Of a DNA stretch of 27,739 nt, positions 13,334 to 22,807 are shown piece after piece; positions within the stretch are counted from its first letter, which is position 1; every line of letters starts with the position of its first letter. This DNA is from a virus. The stretch lies in IMG/VR virus record IMGVR_UViG_3300042905_002644, positions 1-27,739 of that record; one strand, 5' to 3'. The notes below the pieces were generated by a model that was not told where the DNA came from, made no database searches, and saw nothing but the letters and a program-made list of their open reading frames with translations. The position numbers and the translations under genes were made by a program.

Positions 13334-13697
13334 TCTTCCCTCCTTTTTTTGGTGCTTCTGTTGGTGCTTCTGTTGGTGCAAGTCGAGCGGAAAGGGCAGC
13401 GATTAACTCTTGATTTTGCTGCATCAACATTGCAAACATATCAGATGTTTCAACCCTTTGTTTTGCCTTTGGTGGATTAATCACCATCAATGCCTCGTCA
13501 AATCCAAGTGCGGCTGCCTCTTGCATGGTCAATTCAACTTCTTCAATAAGATATTTTTCGCGCTTTTCGCGTGAAATTTTCTTACGTTTTTCGGTGTGAA
13601 AAAATTTATTGATTTTGTTGTTCGGGTGGTAATTTACATGACCGCTCGGCCTTGTAACTTTCAACACCATCATTGTTCCTTTTTCTTTATCAATCAT
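13326..13697 (-). CDS. Hypothetical basic protein of head module, 123 aa
   Basis: The N-terminal half is strongly basic (KINKFFHTEKRKKISREKREKY), then a helix (EEVELTMQEAAALGF) and Gln-rich helix (MLMQQNQELIAALSARL). It ends in a repeated APTEAPTEAPKKGGKNG tail, encoded by a short direct DNA repeat. Position between the gpF-like head gene and the scaffold suggests a head-assembly or DNA-associated role; no family is recognised. A TAACTTTG box lies 20 nt upstream of its ATG. Met10 (MVLKVTRPSG) is an alternative start. Confidence 0.6.
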   Translation of the reverse strand: MIDKEKGTMMVLKVTRPSGHVNYHPNNKINKFFHTEKRKKISREKREKYLIEEVELTMQEAAALGFDEALMVINPPKAKQRVETSDMFAMLMQQNQELIAALSARLAPTEAPTEAPKKGGKNG

Positions 13698-13717
13698 AAT
13701 GATTAGTTTGGTTTGAG

Positions 13718-13725
13718 CAAAGTTA
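13718..13725 (-). promoter_or_regulatory. -7 promoter box TAACTTTG before head genes
   Basis: CAAAGTTA on the + strand is TAACTTTG on the coding strand. It lies 8-15 nt downstream of the gpF-like gene's stop and 20 nt before the next ATG, in a short AT-rich gap. No convincing TTTG is seen at -33. It would allow extra transcription of the scaffold and capsid genes. Confidence 0.5.
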
Positions 13726-13732
13726 TAAAATT

Positions 13733-14653
13733 TTATTTTATTCTATTGCGAATATTTGCGGGCACAAGTTGTGCGGGTATTGCATAGGCTTGATGACCGC
13801 AATTATAACCGCCCCGATATTGCATGAAATTGCTTATGTTGGTATCTTCATACATTCCTTGCGGTAGTCCTGTTTTATCGTAAATCTTGCCTTTTAATTC
13901 TTTGAACTCTGCGAAATTTCCGCGAATAATTTGGGGTAATTCGCTACGATGAAAATATTTCTTTCGCTTCAATGCCTCGCAGAATGTTCGGGTATCTTTC
14001 ACGTTTGAACCCTGATACCTAAACCATTCCCAACCTAAATCAGCGGTCATTACCTCATTAACGGTCGCGCTGTATTGGTTAATGGCATCTGTTGTGATTT
14101 GCCGGGTAAACTTCTGCAATTGCCCCTCTGTTTTCACTCCATCAATTTCAGTTCCTGTGATGTAGTTTTGCAGTTCTTTGGCTAATTGCGTGTACTTGCC
14201 GCCTGTTGTTACATAGGTATTAATGATTTCGCGCAATGGATTAGTTAAATTCGCCTCCATGCCGCTATCTGTCAGCGTATCTAAAACAAGCGAAATACTT
14301 TGTTTCCTTATCGCTTCAACCACCTTAGGCGGGCTAAATTTCTTCTCTAATGCCTTGAAGTAGTTTGAATTTAATTTATCGACCTTTTCATAAAGCGCGG
14401 TGAAACTTTTCACCATTTCAAGGTAATCGGTATCTTCATAAATGATATACTCAATTTCACCTTTTAATTTAGAAAGTAAACGGATATTCTTCGCGCTGTT
14501 TACAATAGTTCCATTGGTAACGATTAAGTCCTTTTGAAACATTAAAAGTTTATTGTAAATGCGCTGCTGAATCGCGGGAATGCCCTCTTGAAAATCAATA
14601 ACACCCCTGTCGATTTCTTTTAATATCTTGTCTATTTCTTTGTCGCCTGTCAT
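13733..14653 (-). CDS. Mu gpF-like minor head protein (head morphogenesis), 306 aa
   Basis: A long helical N-terminal part is followed by the characteristic C-terminal region with YQGSNVKDTRTFCEALKRK, HRSELP and RGGYNCGHQAYAIP. The spacing of D-x-R-x-F-C followed by R-G-x-NC-x-H matches the Mu gpF/SPP1 gp7 head morphogenesis domain, with Cys and His residues probably binding metal. These proteins are present in few copies inside the capsid near the portal. It begins with an ATGA overlap with the portal gene, the normal order for portal and gpF genes. Confidence 0.8.
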   Translation of the reverse strand: MTGDKEIDKILKEIDRGVIDFQEGIPAIQQRIYNKLLMFQKDLIVTNGTIVNSAKNIRLLSKLKGEIEYIIYEDTDYLEMVKSFTALYEKVDKLNSNYFKALEKKFSPPKVVEAIRKQSISLVLDTLTDSGMEANLTNPLREIINTYVTTGGKYTQLAKELQNYITGTEIDGVKTEGQLQKFTRQITTDAINQYSATVNEVMTADLGWEWFRYQGSNVKDTRTFCEALKRKKYFHRSELPQIIRGNFAEFKELKGKIYDKTGLPQGMYEDTNISNFMQYRGGYNCGHQAYAIPAQLVPANIRNRIK

Positions 14654-16386
14654 TCTATCGGATCGGGCAATACAATATTAGTCGGGTCAATTTTGGTTTT
14701 GATTTCGGCCAACTTTTCATCAGCGTATTTCATTAAAACTGCAATCTTTTCTTTTCGGCCAAATGACTGAAAGTTTTTGTTTTCTTCGTAGGCACGTTTG
14801 ATAAAATCTTGTATGTAGGAGGAAATAATGTAATCCTGCTTTGTTGCTCCCTTATTTGAAATCCTTAATGCTTTGTCATCTTCTGACATTCCCGACATCG
14901 GGTCAAGATTATAAGCATCGGTTAAAATATTCTGCAATCGGGTGTCATTGGGGAAACGCTTTTTGATTATTTCCATTTCCATTTGAGCCAAAATAGAATC
15001 ATTCACACCGCTATCTTTAGCCGCTTTTAGTTCTTCAATAACAAATCCTGTACCCAATACATCAAACTGATTAGGTATGATATAAATAGGCAACATTTCT
15101 TTGATTTGTTCGGCTGTGTATAAATCCAAATACCTCCAATAGGCAGTTAACCGCGCTATGTTTTCCTGAATGCGGGCTAAATCAACTGCTACGCCAAAGA
15201 ACGTATTATTTGTTTCGTCCCTGTCGTATGCCTTTGATATTCCCGATGTATCTGCTGGGACTTGCTCCAAAAACTGCATATTAACAGCAGCCAACGAACG
15301 GTAACGGTGCGCGTCAATTCTTTGGCTTTGCAGTGCCGCTATTTCAGTTTGTTTTTGAACATATCCGATTGGTGGTGTTGGTGGCGCGCTTTCGCCCATG
15401 TTTGTCTTTGCCGGGCGAATCCTTACCACATCGAAAGGGCTTGATGGAATCTGCCCATTCTTACATTTTACGTTCGTACATGGTACTTTATTACCCTCCT
15501 TAACCAAATACCCTTGACCAATACAATCAGGGCATTGTTCGTCCTGATAAATCCACATTGTAGAGTTTTGGTGCATAGTGATTTCAGCGCGTAAATCGCT
15601 AAACTCAATTGTTGCAACATTCAACCAGGGTAGCATGGCCTTGAATCTGCTTTCGTATTCGCGGCCGATTGGGTACTCTTCTTCAACTATGCCGCCCAAT
15701 GTAAAAAAAGGAACTTCTGGTAAGTTAAAAATCTTTTCTTCATCAAGATAAATCGTACCTTTTGAATCCACAGACCATTTACACCACCTCTGTTTATCAA
15801 TGGAATAAAAAACATCTCTCATTCCGCGTTTTTTTTCAACGCTTCTTTCATCCATGTAAACAATTGAATTACCCTCGTAATGGTAAACAATTCGATTGCT
15901 ATTAATGATGTATGGTTTTACCTCTCTGAAATCGGTAGCATTTTCAACCTCATCAGCCCAAACAACGCAAACACCATTGGCATCAATTACATATTGTTTT
16001 AATGCAACTTGAAAAGCCCACGCCTGCAATGAACGCGATGCGGTAAACTTGGTTTCAAGATATGGTTTTAATCGCTCGGTTTCCGCTATTTTGGTAAACT
16101 GCGAATCATCGGGAAACTTCATAAAGTACCCATCTGAACGGTGGATTTTTGATAAGGAATTTAACACCCTATCGAATACCTCTGCAAATACAGGCTGATA
16201 AGTTAGCTTCCTGTAATTCTTAACAATGTCGTGTTCGTTCGGCCTGTTCTCGTCAATTAGTTTAGTCGGGTAAACTTGGTCTGAATAGTACTTGAAATTT
16301 TCATACTCGGCATCATCGGGCTTTTCGCCTTTTACCTTTTTGATTACTTCCTCCGTAATTATCGGATATTTTTTGTTCTCTTCCAC
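14650..16386 (-). CDS. Portal protein with zinc-knuckle insertion, 578 aa
   Basis: Large protein that precedes the gpF-like gene, with typical portal features: a helical N-terminal part (about 45-80), alternating alpha/beta core, and a long helical C-terminal part (about 325-480). DVVRIRPAKTN and LDLYTAEQIKEMLPIYIIPN belong to the late region. Unusual is an insertion at 285-311: CPDCIGQGY ... PCTNVKCKNGQ, i.e. C-x2-C-x14-C-x4-C with DnaJ-like Gly spacing, probably a zinc knuckle. The start is GTG at 16386, with no ATG until about residue 89. The role is the dodecameric DNA channel at the capsid vertex. Confidence 0.7.
   Translation of the reverse strand: MEENKKYPIITEEVIKKVKGEKPDDAEYENFKYYSDQVYPTKLIDENRPNEHDIVKNYRKLTYQPVFAEVFDRVLNSLSKIHRSDGYFMKFPDDSQFTKIAETERLKPYLETKFTASRSLQAWAFQVALKQYVIDANGVCVVWADEVENATDFREVKPYIINSNRIVYHYEGNSIVYMDERSVEKKRGMRDVFYSIDKQRWCKWSVDSKGTIYLDEEKIFNLPEVPFFTLGGIVEEEYPIGREYESRFKAMLPWLNVATIEFSDLRAEITMHQNSTMWIYQDEQCPDCIGQGYLVKEGNKVPCTNVKCKNGQIPSSPFDVVRIRPAKTNMGESAPPTPPIGYVQKQTEIAALQSQRIDAHRYRSLAAVNMQFLEQVPADTSGISKAYDRDETNNTFFGVAVDLARIQENIARLTAYWRYLDLYTAEQIKEMLPIYIIPNQFDVLGTGFVIEELKAAKDSGVNDSILAQMEMEIIKKRFPNDTRLQNILTDAYNLDPMSGMSEDDKALRISNKGATKQDYIISSYIQDFIKRAYEENKNFQSFGRKEKIAVLMKYADEKLAEIKTKIDPTNIVLPDPIE
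15463..15534 (-). other. Zinc-knuckle-like motif in portal (C285-C308)
   Basis: Codes for four cysteines in CxxCxGxG ... CxxxxCxxG order within the portal protein, reminiscent of a DnaJ-type Cys-rich module. The spacing suggests one zinc ion. This is a motif reading, not a structure. Confidence 0.5.
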
Positions 16387-16391
16387 TTTGA

Positions 16392-17267
16392 TTAGTATGT
16401 ATGTCGTTCAGGTAGCCAACGCTTCTTTGCTTGGCATTGGAATTTTTGACGCAAGTTCATCATTCTTGCATATAGAGAAACTAAAATATCGTAGTTGTTT
16501 TTTTGATGTTCGCCAATATTGTTACCACCGATTGAAATGCCGCAATAGGTATCTTTCAAATCTTTCAGTCGTTTTGGTGCGGCTGAATCCATCGGCCAAA
16601 AAGTAGGATGGAAATTTTCTTTGTGTGGCGCGTGTCCTGTTTGGCACATTGAAATCCATAGGGGCAATTCATCGGGTATGCAGTCTGCAAACTCGATATT
16701 CTTTACCCTAATGTTTTCAAAGTTTTCAATCCATTTTGAAAATAATTTATCGTTCGCTTCAGTTTTCTTCCACCAAATAAATTCAGAATGTACGTTCCAA
16801 ATTTTCTCATTTGTGAAACCAAACTTTTCTTTTACCTCCAATAAATTAGCCCATTGCTGCGAATCTTCTTTAATATCAGGCGAATCAAATAGGGTGAATC
16901 CGCTATTTTTCACCGTAAAATCAAGGCTTTCAATTTCTTTTAAGATGGTATTAATCATGCCGTTGTTAATCATGATAATATCAACATCAAGAAACAAGGT
17001 ATTGTCAAACGGTGTTATTTCGTTGATGTGGGCCTTTGTTTTAATGTAGCAAGTTTCACCGTTTAGTGTGTATTGATGTGGTTTTAACTCCACGAATTTA
17101 GTAAAAAACGAAAGGTAATTTTCATCAAGCCTTGATAATGTTTCGGGTGTGTGCGCTACGCAAATAGGCAATTCGCAGCCATTAGCCCGTAATGACATCG
17201 CAAGCGTTCCGGCTAATTGTCCGTAGTTTTTATGCCCTGCTGCTATTAATAAAATTCCTGTTGTCAT
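16392..17267 (-). CDS. Glycosyltransferase-like protein (GT-A, GT8-like), 291 aa
   Basis: Begins with a Rossmann-type strand (MTTGILLIAAGHKNYG) and has TLFLDVDIIMINNG at about 90-103, where Asp94-x-Asp96 is a DxD sugar-nucleotide/metal motif in the GT8 or GT-A style. WNVHSEFIWWKK and DELPLWISMCQTGHAP follow, typical of the acceptor half. No TM segment. Starts by ATGA overlap with the tail gene and ends 5 nt before the portal start. Its place inside the structural operon suggests modification of virion proteins or of the host surface late in infection. Donor and acceptor are unknown. Confidence 0.65.
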   Translation of the reverse strand: MTTGILLIAAGHKNYGQLAGTLAMSLRANGCELPICVAHTPETLSRLDENYLSFFTKFVELKPHQYTLNGETCYIKTKAHINEITPFDNTLFLDVDIIMINNGMINTILKEIESLDFTVKNSGFTLFDSPDIKEDSQQWANLLEVKEKFGFTNEKIWNVHSEFIWWKKTEANDKLFSKWIENFENIRVKNIEFADCIPDELPLWISMCQTGHAPHKENFHPTFWPMDSAAPKRLKDLKDTYCGISIGGNNIGEHQKNNYDILVSLYARMMNLRQKFQCQAKKRWLPERHTY

Positions 17268-18109
17268 TTGCAGTTAGAATTTACCTCGTTGAACGGTGTT
17301 TCGTAAACCAAAAAATCGGCAGGCCAAGCGTTTATGGGTTGCATCATGTTTGGGAATTGGTTGTTGTATTCATCCTCAAAAGTACAATTAAAAGTTTTAA
17401 TTGATGGGTTTCCAATTCTGAAATTTACCTCATCGTGTTGCAAAGCTACATTTAAAGCCCTGTGAACCTCCTCGGTCATCATGTCCGTAATGGCTTGGTA
17501 TTGCATTGATAGGCGGGCAAATAGTTTCTTGCGTGAACCATTCGACCGAACGTAAACCTTTTGATTATTTCGCACGTTTGGCGACTTGAAATAAATAGGC
17601 AGCCTTATTCGATTGTAGTTATTTTCCTGCGTATATGTTACCACAAAATAATCAAACCCAAAGGCATTTTCTTCGTTCCAATAAGATAGAACCGCAGTTC
17701 CGCAATCGTCCGATTTCTGAAAACATTGGTCTGAATTGAAGATATAAGACGACCCAGCCGCCCCGATTGCAACAATCGAAAGTGTAAAACAATCGCTCTC
17801 GTTGTAAAGGTTGCCTAAGTCACTATTGGAAAACTCAAGGTACAAGCCAACGGTGAAAGCATCAACTTGGTAAGCCTCTGAAATTACATTTGATATTTGC
17901 GTGGAAGCTCCGCCACTAATCGAAAAGAATGAGAATGTAAAGTTTTCAGCAACCTCATTAGTTCTAAAATTTATCTGAAAGGCCAAATCACCGCCATTAA
18001 CAAAAGGAAAGCAGAAATCTTTTATAATCCCGCATTCTGTGTCTGTAATGTATTCGCCTCTATTTCCAAATGTAACAAACGAGTTTTGAACATTTACGGT
18101 CGATGCCAT
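17264..18109 (-). CDS. Distal tail / tail-tip associated protein, 281 aa
   Basis: Beta-rich and rich in Phe, Asn and Ser, with many cysteines (TDTECGIIKDFC, NESDCF, DQCFQKSDDCG, SNCK at the end). It follows the 732-aa tail protein with a 16-bp overlap. The middle part has VYVRSNGSRKKLFARLS and a helix with MMTEEVHRALNVAL. I do not recognise the family; it is assigned to the tail tip by position after the tape measure and the 732-aa gene. Confidence 0.5.
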   Translation of the reverse strand: MASTVNVQNSFVTFGNRGEYITDTECGIIKDFCFPFVNGGDLAFQINFRTNEVAENFTFSFFSISGGASTQISNVISEAYQVDAFTVGLYLEFSNSDLGNLYNESDCFTLSIVAIGAAGSSYIFNSDQCFQKSDDCGTAVLSYWNEENAFGFDYFVVTYTQENNYNRIRLPIYFKSPNVRNNQKVYVRSNGSRKKLFARLSMQYQAITDMMTEEVHRALNVALQHDEVNFRIGNPSIKTFNCTFEDEYNNQFPNMMQPINAWPADFLVYETPFNEVNSNCK

Positions 18110-20292
18110 AGCAGTTTAAATTTAGCATCCCCTTCGTTGGGGTTGTGCGTAATTTGAATGATATTTCCCTGATAGGTTACGCCTCTGCATTCGAGCGTAA
18201 CAAGTCCATAAGGATTAAGTTTAATATCCTCAAATTGTTCCATGCTTAACGGTGCATTAAACACCAAAAATTGAGTTTCCCAAATCGGGGAAGTATCTGC
18301 AATATCATCAAAAACACTTGTATCAATATCCTGATTTTCGGCAATTATTTCACCCTCTAAAAAACATTGCGTATTCATTTGCCCTTCTGCAATGTAGTTC
18401 CCTTCACCGCTATTAAAGGTAAGAATTTCGCCTGATGTTGTGGGTCTTGGTGCTGCAATACTTTTGAACCATGCCAATAAATTACGAACAGGTGTTAATC
18501 TGTAATTCATTCGGGTTGCAGGGCTGTAAATATTTGCCGCGCCTGCATCAACACCACGATAAGCAACCAAAACATCATCAACTACCTCTGTGTTGATTAG
18601 GAAAGTATCGTTGTCATAACGCCAATCAGATGTACCTGTTTTGGCTTGGTTCTTTCTGCGGGTTATTTCGATTGTGTACCCGGCTGTAATCAGGTCACAA
18701 AGCAAGTCAAGTTCCTGCATTTGTGAATTAACATTTCTTCGATATTGTCGGCTCGTATTCATTTCATCCAAACCGTTATACTCTTCGGCCTCCCATTTAT
18801 TATACCCAACATTAATAACCGACCAAATCAATTCTTTTGCGGTTACGAATTTAACCTCCATCACCGACCCAATATTGACCGCTTGTGTTGACTTGTAAAA
18901 TTCGGGCAATTCCGCAATCCTTAAAACCGTTTCGTTTGAATCAAATCCCCAGCCAATATTAAAAATCTTGCGAATATTATCGAATAAAGATTCAAAATTT
19001 AGGAACATTTTTGGGCTTGATGGCTCGGTTACATTTCGGATATGAAGCCCGTTTGTCAGGTGATAATTATCGAAGCAATCAATTAAAACCGATGGTGAGG
19101 CACAATCAGCACCACCGTAAACTAATGGCAAAAATTCAAGTGTTTTATCAAGCCTATACCCGATTGCGGTTGTTTCATCGCAGGCCGAATCTAAGGCCAT
19201 TGTAAAATAGTTTTGGTCATTGCCTGCATCATAGCGGATTTCTATATCATAATCACCGCTGCCCAATCCTGAAATAAAAGGGTTGATAAAAATGTAGTAA
19301 AGCAAAACCTGTGATTCTTCGTAAAAGGGCGTATTTGAAAACGCAATATCAAAATTTACCGTATTTGTTACCCCTGTTGAAATTGCGCGTCCATCTATAC
19401 CTATACTGTTGCTGTCAATAACGGCTAAAGTCGCGGTGTTTAAATCGTACTTTGCAAATAGTAATCTGGTTGTAAGGCTTCCGTTAAATTGCGGTGTGTA
19501 CAAAAGTGAACCCTTGCATCTGTATTCAATCGTTGCATCGTTATCAACGCAATTCAGCGGATCGGGCGTGCGCTCGTAAATGCTCAAAAATTGACCATAG
19601 CCCGCGAAATCTGATAACGAAGTAAAATCAATCGGGTCAATACCCCCATTTTTTTCAACAAAATTGCAGATGATATTATTTAGCGCAAAATCCCCGATTT
19701 CGTTTATTGTCATATTAGGCAATAAAACAGGATGATACAAATACTTATCGCCCGTTAGCGCATAGTTGCCCGTGCCAACACAATCAGTTCCATCTGTATT
19801 ATACGCTTTGTTTTGCAGTAAAATATCTTGCCCCTCGATTAAAATCGTGTCCTCATCAAGTGGCGCAATCGCATCACCATTTAAATCGGTCGTTGTTTGT
19901 AGGTCAACATCTTGGCCTATGCGGTTCAAAAATATATCGGTACACTTTGAGGCAATAACATCGCACTCGATTAAGCATTCATCCGAACAAACGCGGGAAT
20001 AGGTATTGAAATCAAATTTACCTCTAAAATATTGGGTGTATGTGCCTGAATTATCGCAATCGTATTCAATCAATAACTCCATTTGACCATCAGACCCGTT
20101 CAAGTCGTATTCATCACGCAGTAATTCAAAGGCATTCCCAACGTACTGAAATCCATCGGTATCAATGTTTACAATAATTCCATGATTCACAAGATTACGA
20201 TTAACTGTTGTTTGCACACCATCCCACCCAATAGGCTCGTCAATAACCTGACTTACTCCCAATGAATCTATTATTGTGAACCTCCAAATCAT
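18094..20292 (-). CDS. Large distal tail / baseplate-hub-like protein, 732 aa
   Basis: Follows the tape measure gene with an ATGA overlap, the usual site of distal tail and tail-associated genes. The N-terminal part (MIWRFTIIDSLGVSQVIDEP, then GWDGVQTTVNRN) looks like a Dit/hub beta domain. A Cys-rich stretch (about 118-135, RVCSDECLIECDVIASKC) and many Asp/Asn/Thr-rich beta segments follow. At about 500-560 there is a helix (YRRNVNSQMQELDLLCDL). It should build the tail tip and start of the fibre or receptor complex. No lytic motif was seen. Confidence 0.55.
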   Translation of the reverse strand: MIWRFTIIDSLGVSQVIDEPIGWDGVQTTVNRNLVNHGIIVNIDTDGFQYVGNAFELLRDEYDLNGSDGQMELLIEYDCDNSGTYTQYFRGKFDFNTYSRVCSDECLIECDVIASKCTDIFLNRIGQDVDLQTTTDLNGDAIAPLDEDTILIEGQDILLQNKAYNTDGTDCVGTGNYALTGDKYLYHPVLLPNMTINEIGDFALNNIICNFVEKNGGIDPIDFTSLSDFAGYGQFLSIYERTPDPLNCVDNDATIEYRCKGSLLYTPQFNGSLTTRLLFAKYDLNTATLAVIDSNSIGIDGRAISTGVTNTVNFDIAFSNTPFYEESQVLLYYIFINPFISGLGSGDYDIEIRYDAGNDQNYFTMALDSACDETTAIGYRLDKTLEFLPLVYGGADCASPSVLIDCFDNYHLTNGLHIRNVTEPSSPKMFLNFESLFDNIRKIFNIGWGFDSNETVLRIAELPEFYKSTQAVNIGSVMEVKFVTAKELIWSVINVGYNKWEAEEYNGLDEMNTSRQYRRNVNSQMQELDLLCDLITAGYTIEITRRKNQAKTGTSDWRYDNDTFLINTEVVDDVLVAYRGVDAGAANIYSPATRMNYRLTPVRNLLAWFKSIAAPRPTTSGEILTFNSGEGNYIAEGQMNTQCFLEGEIIAENQDIDTSVFDDIADTSPIWETQFLVFNAPLSMEQFEDIKLNPYGLVTLECRGVTYQGNIIQITHNPNEGDAKFKLLWHRP

Positions 20293-22523
20293 GCCTGAAA
20301 TCTTAGCTTTTTGTTTTTGTATTCAGTTCGACCGTTTTTAGTGGTAATATATTTGATGAACCCTTTTTCATCCAAAGAAATATCAACATTTGACCTTCCG
20401 CGCTCCATTACTTGCCCTAATCTTTCGTAGTCCAGAAAGTTGGTTTTTTCAGATGATTTTGCCACAAATTCAGCGGCTATTTGATAGTTACCGTTTGATA
20501 ATGCAGACATGATATTGTTCGCTAATGTCGGGTCAACTTTCCTGTTGTGCATGGCTGACAACGCTGTGAAATAATCATTGTTCACATCAGTAGGTACAAC
20601 CCTTTCACCCATTGATAGTTTGGCCCAAATATCATCACTTGTGCCTGTGCCTTCGCCAATTAAACGCTCCACACCTTTCGCAAACTTTGGCGGGCCTTGT
20701 GCTGCGATGATTGCCACTTGCGCCCCTGCCGATATCCCTGCCGCTGCTGCCGCTGGTATGTTTGCGGGTGGTGGTATTGTTGCCAATGCTTTACTAACAG
20801 CCAATGCCACGTTAATAGATGCCTGTGCTAAATCAGCGTTGTATTGCGCCCTTGCTGCTTCTTGTTTTATTCTTCTTTCCTGTAAAGCATAACGCATATT
20901 TATTTTCAATTTTTGCGCCTCGGTTAATTCGAGGTTGTTTAATTCAGAATCCTTTTGAGCATTTAGGAAATTAAGTTCATTGTTTAGTTCCTCATTTCTT
21001 CGATTGTTATTAATATCGAACAAAGCGTTTGTAATTTGAATAGCAGCATCAATTGAAGCGTTTTTTATTGCGGTCATTAATGATTTTTGTTCTGCTGCGT
21101 CTGCATCTCTTAAATCCCTTTTCTTTTTTAAAAATTCTTCAAAATCTTCAATTTCGCTTTCGTAAAACTCATCCATTAATTCAGACTGCGACATATTAAA
21201 TTCTTCAGATGCTTTTAATTGCGCTGCATTGAATGAAGAATAGGTGTCTATTACCCTGCTATAAACATCTGTCCGCAATTCTGCTTCATAATTTAATTGC
21301 TGTTTAATTTTTTCAATATGTTTTTTATGATTATCTGCAATTTTTTTCTCTTTTTCCTCATTCTGTTTTACTTCTTTTTTATTGAATTTTTGTTTTGCTG
21401 CCAACATCTCCTTTTCATAATTAGCAATAACCAATTTTTCAGAATTTTGATAACTTAAAATTATTGCCTCTCTTTTTCTAAGATAAGCCCCATAAAATCT
21501 AATCTTTTCAGCACTATCTAATTCATTAAACGCATCATCTGCTGCCTTTAAATCATTGTTTCGCTTAGTTTGAAATTGAATAAGCAATTGTCTTTTTTTA
21601 CGCTCAATATCAAGCACCGTATTAACCTCTTCTGATAATCCTGCCTTAATTAATTGAATCCTTGTTTCAATAGCCTCTTTTGTGTCGCCTATTGAATTTA
21701 ATTTATTTTTAAAAGCCTCAATGTCATCCTCTGAATTATTTAATTCAGTAACTAAATAAGCTACCCCTGCAACAACTAAAGTTAATCCTGCTGTTGCTGT
21801 TGCGGTTGCTGCCGCAATACTTGACCCCATTACACGCGCTGATACTGCCACCGCTTTTTGCGCCCCATCCAAAACCATTGTTTTCAATGCGCTGTTTCCC
21901 GTTGCAATTGTCGCCAATTCCTGAACACCCTGAAGCAAAGCCATTGCGCCCTGAACTTTCATTAAGGTCTTTTCAAGTTCTTTGTTTTCGCTTCCAAACA
22001 ATGCAGCCGCGCCTGTTGCAACACTTATTCCTGCTGCTATACCACGAAAAGCAGTTACAACCGCATCAAGTCTTTTTGTGTCGGATGCTAAACCCTTAAC
22101 CCTTTCATTAATGTCGCCAATTGTATCTTCTAATTCAGCAGCTCGCAATGTGGCCGCCCGCAATTCCTTTGCACCCATGTCACCATTAGCGATTTCTGCT
22201 TTTAATGCCCGAAGTTCTGCCTTTAATGAAGAATATTGTTTTGTTGCCTTTGTTGCCTCGTCTGTTCCTTTTTTCAGGTCGTCTGTTGCTTTTGCTATTG
22301 CGCCACCCGCCACCGTTGCCGCCAATTGGTCAACCTCTGCATTGAGTTTGCCCATTTCGGTCGTTGACTTGTTTAATCCCTGAATAAATTCGCGCTGCTC
22401 TACGTTGATTTTCTCAAATTTTGCGGCATCTTCATCCGTTATCTTACCCATCAACTGCAACTGCTTTATTGCAGGCTGCAATCCCTCGGTGTCGGCAACG
22501 AATTTTATTATTACATTTTCCAC
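20289..22523 (-). CDS. Tail tape measure protein, 744 aa
   Basis: Layout is typical. The N-terminal part has coiled-coil segments (about 1-160), then Ala/Gly-rich hydrophobic stretches (about 165-260, AGISVATGAAALFG, SSIAAATATATAGLTLVVAGVAYLV). A long charged coiled coil follows (about 330-560, many Lys/Glu). The end is a glycine-rich region with PPKFAKGVERLIGEG, TGTSDDIWAKLSMGERVVP, a common tape-measure tail. By the usual 0.15 nm per residue, 744 aa predicts a tail of about 110 nm. It starts at GTG (22523), overlapping the TAG of the frameshift extension by one base (TAGTG). Confidence 0.85.
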   Translation of the reverse strand: MENVIIKFVADTEGLQPAIKQLQLMGKITDEDAAKFEKINVEQREFIQGLNKSTTEMGKLNAEVDQLAATVAGGAIAKATDDLKKGTDEATKATKQYSSLKAELRALKAEIANGDMGAKELRAATLRAAELEDTIGDINERVKGLASDTKRLDAVVTAFRGIAAGISVATGAAALFGSENKELEKTLMKVQGAMALLQGVQELATIATGNSALKTMVLDGAQKAVAVSARVMGSSIAAATATATAGLTLVVAGVAYLVTELNNSEDDIEAFKNKLNSIGDTKEAIETRIQLIKAGLSEEVNTVLDIERKKRQLLIQFQTKRNNDLKAADDAFNELDSAEKIRFYGAYLRKREAIILSYQNSEKLVIANYEKEMLAAKQKFNKKEVKQNEEKEKKIADNHKKHIEKIKQQLNYEAELRTDVYSRVIDTYSSFNAAQLKASEEFNMSQSELMDEFYESEIEDFEEFLKKKRDLRDADAAEQKSLMTAIKNASIDAAIQITNALFDINNNRRNEELNNELNFLNAQKDSELNNLELTEAQKLKINMRYALQERRIKQEAARAQYNADLAQASINVALAVSKALATIPPPANIPAAAAAGISAGAQVAIIAAQGPPKFAKGVERLIGEGTGTSDDIWAKLSMGERVVPTDVNNDYFTALSAMHNRKVDPTLANNIMSALSNGNYQIAAEFVAKSSEKTNFLDYERLGQVMERGRSNVDISLDEKGFIKYITTKNGRTEYKNKKLRFQA

Positions 22524-22807
22524 TAACGCGCGTTCATGTGGTTCGGTTTTGGTGGTGGTAACTTCCGCGCTTCATTAGCGAAGAAAAAGAAATCATACAA
22601 AGTTAATAATTTTAGGTCGTAATTAGCAGGCAAAAATCGCATCACAGAAAGTTTTAATCGCTCTCTTTGCTCAACTCCTTCTCTAACGTCTGCAATTCCG
22701 CTAAATTCAGTTCTATTGATTCTATTTTTTGAACTATTTCCAAATATGTCAGGGAAAACTCGCCCGATTTCTCTAAAAACGGTATCAATTTCCTTATTGG
22801 CGCGGAT
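22523..22807 (-). CDS. -1 frame extension of the tail chaperone (GT-type product)
   Basis: This frame is open from the slippery site to TAG at 22523-22525 and would add 94 residues to the first 150 of the 200-aa chaperone. The part past the chaperone's own stop (22654) encodes RLKLSVMRFLPANYDLKLLT and so on to KPNHMNAR and has no other explanation for the 131-nt gap before the tape measure. It could instead be a separate gene from an internal ATG (22837 in the same frame), but that would need an overlap of about 180 nt. Confidence 0.55.
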   Translation of the reverse strand: MRANKEIDTVFREIGRVFPDIFGNSSKNRINRTEFSGIADVREGVEQRERLKLSVMRFLPANYDLKLLTLYDFFFFANEARKLPPPKPNHMNAR

